DNA of 64,000 nucleotides. Source: AWTP1-13 sp963814055. GTDB taxonomy: Bacteria > Pseudomonadota > Alphaproteobacteria > Rhizobiales > Hyphomicrobiaceae. The notes below the pieces were generated by a model, which was not told the origin of the DNA, made no database searches, and was given only the letters and a program-made list of their open reading frames with translations. The translations under genes were made by a program, and so were the position numbers. Of the stretch, positions 61,974-64,000 are shown one piece after another. The DNA lies in NCBI GenBank assembly GCA_963814055.1, contig CAWFBJ010000025.1, positions 124,001 to 188,000 on the forward strand, written 5' to 3'. The first letter of the stretch is position 1. Each line of letters opens with the position of its first letter.

Positions 61974-62869
61974 CCAGACACGAATTCTGGACACTCACCC
62001 GGCGTCTCGCGTCCTACGCGGTCCTCAGCGCCGTGACCTTTCTCGTCTGCTTCCCGCTGGTCTGGGCCGTCTCGACGTCGCTGAAGCCCAAGTCGGAGAT
62101 TTTCGCGACGCCGCCGACACTGGTCCCGCGCACCGTCACGCTGGAGAACTATCACGCGCTCATCACCGGCCGGCCCCAGTATTTCCAATCGGGCGGTAAG
62201 GATGTCAGCTCGGGGACGACGCCGGCCCAGTTCTTCATGCGCTGGTTCGTCAACAGCATGATCGTCACGCTGGGCTCGACGCTGATCAGCATTACCATCT
62301 CGACGCTGGCCGCCTACAGCCTCACGCGCTTCCGATACTGGGGGCGCACGATCGTGCCGTATTTCAGTTTGCTCGGCTACATGGTGCCGTCCATCATCTT
62401 CGTGTTCCCGCTGTTCCTGGTCATGGTGCAGCTCGACCTCACGGACTCGCTACTTAGTCTCGTGCTCGGTTACGTCTGCATCACGCTGCCGTTCTGCATG
62501 TGGCTGATGTGGGCCTTCATGCGCTCCATCCCGATCGAGATCGAGGAGGCAGCCCTGATCGACGGCGCATCGCGCCTGCAGGTGTTCTGGCAGGTGGTAC
62601 TGCCCACCGCGCTGCCCGGCATCATCGCTGCGGCCATCTTTTCCATGATCGTGTCGTGGAACGACTACCTGTTCGGGCGCGTGTTCCTCAATTCGCTCGA
62701 CAACCTGACGCTGACCGTCGGCGTCATGCTGTTCTTCGAGGGTACGCATGTCGACTGGGGCCTGCTGATGGCGGCATCCGTGCTGATGACTGTGCCGATG
62801 GCGATCCTGTTCATGGCCCTGCAGCGCCACCTCGTCGCCGGGTTCGGCGCCGGCGCCGTCAAAGGCTGA
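61970..62869 (+). CDS. ABC transporter permease (MalG/UgpE type)
   Basis: A 299-residue permease: first helix LSAVTFLVCFPLVWAVSTSL, EAA loop IPIEIEEAALIDGASRLQVF followed by WQVVLPTALPGIIAAAIFS, and last helix MAASVLMTVPMAILFMALQ. ATG 61970 overlaps the previous stop (ATGA). The ATPase follows after 23 bases. Confidence 0.92.
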   Translation: MTRHEFWTLTRRLASYAVLSAVTFLVCFPLVWAVSTSLKPKSEIFATPPTLVPRTVTLENYHALITGRPQYFQSGGKDVSSGTTPAQFFMRWFVNSMIVTLGSTLISITISTLAAYSLTRFRYWGRTIVPYFSLLGYMVPSIIFVFPLFLVMVQLDLTDSLLSLVLGYVCITLPFCMWLMWAFMRSIPIEIEEAALIDGASRLQVFWQVVLPTALPGIIAAAIFSMIVSWNDYLFGRVFLNSLDNLTLTVGVMLFFEGTHVDWGLLMAASVLMTVPMAILFMALQRHLVAGFGAGAVKG

Positions 62870-62892
62870 CCACCAATGGAAGACGCACCGCA

Positions 62893-63975
62893 ATGGACGT
62901 GAAGCTCGAGCGCATCAACAAAAATTTCGGCGCGGTGCAGGTGCTCAAGGACATCGATCTGGTTTTCCCGAGCCGGAAGTTCGTGACGCTGCTGGGCCCA
63001 TCCGGCTGCGGCAAGACCACGCTCCTGCGCATGATCGCAGGGCTGGAGCCTGTGACGGCCGGCGTCATCCGCTTCGGCGACCGCATCGTCAACGAGCTGG
63101 CCCCGCGCGACCGCAACATCGCCATGGTGTTCCAGTCCTACGCGCTCTATCCGCAGATGACGGTGCGTCGCAACCTCGGCTACGGCCTGCGCGTGCGCAA
63201 AACGCCCAAGGCCGACATGGATGCCGCCGTGGAACGTGTCGCCGGCATCCTCGAGATCAGCCACTTGCTCGACCGCAAGCCCGGGCAACTCTCCGGCGGG
63301 CAGCGGCAGCGCGTGGCGCTGGGCCGGGCCATGGTGCGCCAGCCCGACATCTTCCTGATGGACGAGCCGCTATCGAACCTCGATGCCAAGCTGCGCGTCA
63401 CCATGCGGGCGGAGCTGCGGCGCTTTCACATCGATCTCAGCGCCACCACGATCTATGTGACCCACGATCAGCTCGAAGCGATGACCATGTCGGACATGAT
63501 CGCGGTCATGCACGGCGGCATCGTGCAGCAGTTCGGCACGCCGGCCGAAGTATATGGCCGGCCCGCCAACCTGTTCGTCGCTGGATTCATCGGCAGCCCG
63601 CCCATGAACTTCGTCACGGGCACGCTCGGCGGCGGCGGTCAGCCGGCATTCGCATCGCCCGACTTCACGCTGGCGCTTCCGGACGCACCAAGGAATGCAG
63701 CCGCCGGGCGCGAGACCGTGCTGGGGGTAAGGCCGCAGGACCTCACGCTGGTGCCCGACGCCATGGCGCCCGCGACGGCGCGCGGCCGCGTCTGGGTGGT
63801 GGAGCTGCTCGGATCGGAGAAACTGGTCGAGGTCACGCTGGGCGAGCGCCGCCGCATGACCGTGCAGGTGCGCGCCGATACGGACGTGAAGATCGACGAT
63901 CCCGTGGGCGTGCAGCTCGATCCACAGCGCGTGCATCTGTTCGACGCTAAGAGCGGCATCGCGCTGCGGGCGTGA
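62893..63975 (+). CDS. ABC transporter ATP-binding protein (MalK/UgpC type)
   Basis: A 360-residue ATPase with Walker A GPSGCGKTTLLRMIAGLEP, Q-loop VFQSYALYPQMTVRRNLGYG, signature LSGGQRQRVALGRAMVRQPD, Walker B IFLMDEPLSNLDAKLRV and H-loop YVTHDQLEAMTMSDMIAVMH. The C-terminal TOBE domain (about 240-355, GVRPQDLTLVPDA, VVELLGSEKLVEVTLGE) marks the MalK/UgpC group. It completes the transporter operon begun at 58217 or 59628; the last 25 bases of the window hold nothing further. Confidence 0.94.
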   Translation: MDVKLERINKNFGAVQVLKDIDLVFPSRKFVTLLGPSGCGKTTLLRMIAGLEPVTAGVIRFGDRIVNELAPRDRNIAMVFQSYALYPQMTVRRNLGYGLRVRKTPKADMDAAVERVAGILEISHLLDRKPGQLSGGQRQRVALGRAMVRQPDIFLMDEPLSNLDAKLRVTMRAELRRFHIDLSATTIYVTHDQLEAMTMSDMIAVMHGGIVQQFGTPAEVYGRPANLFVAGFIGSPPMNFVTGTLGGGGQPAFASPDFTLALPDAPRNAAAGRETVLGVRPQDLTLVPDAMAPATARGRVWVVELLGSEKLVEVTLGERRRMTVQVRADTDVKIDDPVGVQLDPQRVHLFDAKSGIALRA

Positions 63976-64000
63976 GGCGCTACACCACCGACTGATAGCG

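Overview
The window is GC-rich chromosomal DNA (roughly 64% by eye) from an alphaproteobacterium, most likely of the Hyphomicrobiales (Rhizobiales). The reasons are the rsmI / hemW-rdgB / rph / hrcA-grpE neighbourhood, a TIGR02302-type large membrane protein, HlyU, DUF1194 and DUF1127 proteins, and many ABC uptake systems. No rRNA, tRNA or CRISPR array was seen.

Layout. 1-10 kb: the end of a branched-chain-amino-acid-type (Liv) ABC transporter, a UPF0280 protein and a 6-hydroxynicotinate-reductase-like Fe-S protein, then after some small genes a molybdenum hydroxylase (FAD, 2Fe-2S and Mo-binding parts). This looks like uptake and oxidation/reduction of an N-heterocycle. 10-22 kb: mixed stress and housekeeping genes (YcaQ-like, RidA, SMP-30, Ogt, SRPBCC, VOC, AraC, CGNR, DUF2891, DUF192), a FecCD/FecE importer pair without a binding protein, and a LuxR solo. 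22.5-30.3 kb: an alpha-2-macroglobulin gene with pbpC, the usual bacterial pairing. 30.3-34.1 kb: a LysR regulator and the TIGR02302 protein. 43-58 kb: WYL regulator, EamA transporter, DUF1194, GST, rsmI, a penicillin-binding-protein-activator-like lipoprotein, hemW, rdgB, rph, hrcA, grpE, a tandem pair of secreted paralogues and a nuclease. 57-64 kb: LacI regulator, histidinol-dehydrogenase-family enzyme and a complete sugar-type ABC transporter, probably one catabolic operon.

The accessory island at 34.25-40.94 kb is the most unusual part. Two related IS1595-type elements (A, 34257-38469; B, 38478-40936) lie head-to-tail. Each has recognisable terminal inverted repeats, and the same 8-bp sequence CAAGGCAC lies on the left, between them, and on the right. 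This is what two independent insertions into one target site would leave. Both carry passengers: A has a BrnT-type toxin with an XRE antitoxin, a proteasome-like Ntn-hydrolase, a small KRKEPEL protein, a possible small membrane peptide and a cluster of terminators. B has a 29-residue membrane peptide with a strong ribosome binding site and a terminator, a second KRKEPEL protein and a HEPN-like protein of unknown role. Just downstream, comM is broken by a further ~310-bp foreign segment that shares short exact words with element A.

Data caution. Many genes are split by frame changes, and almost every one is repaired by removing one base. This insertion bias, dense in element A, suggests residual sequencing errors at least as much as real gene decay. 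Genes marked as frameshifted may therefore be intact in the organism.
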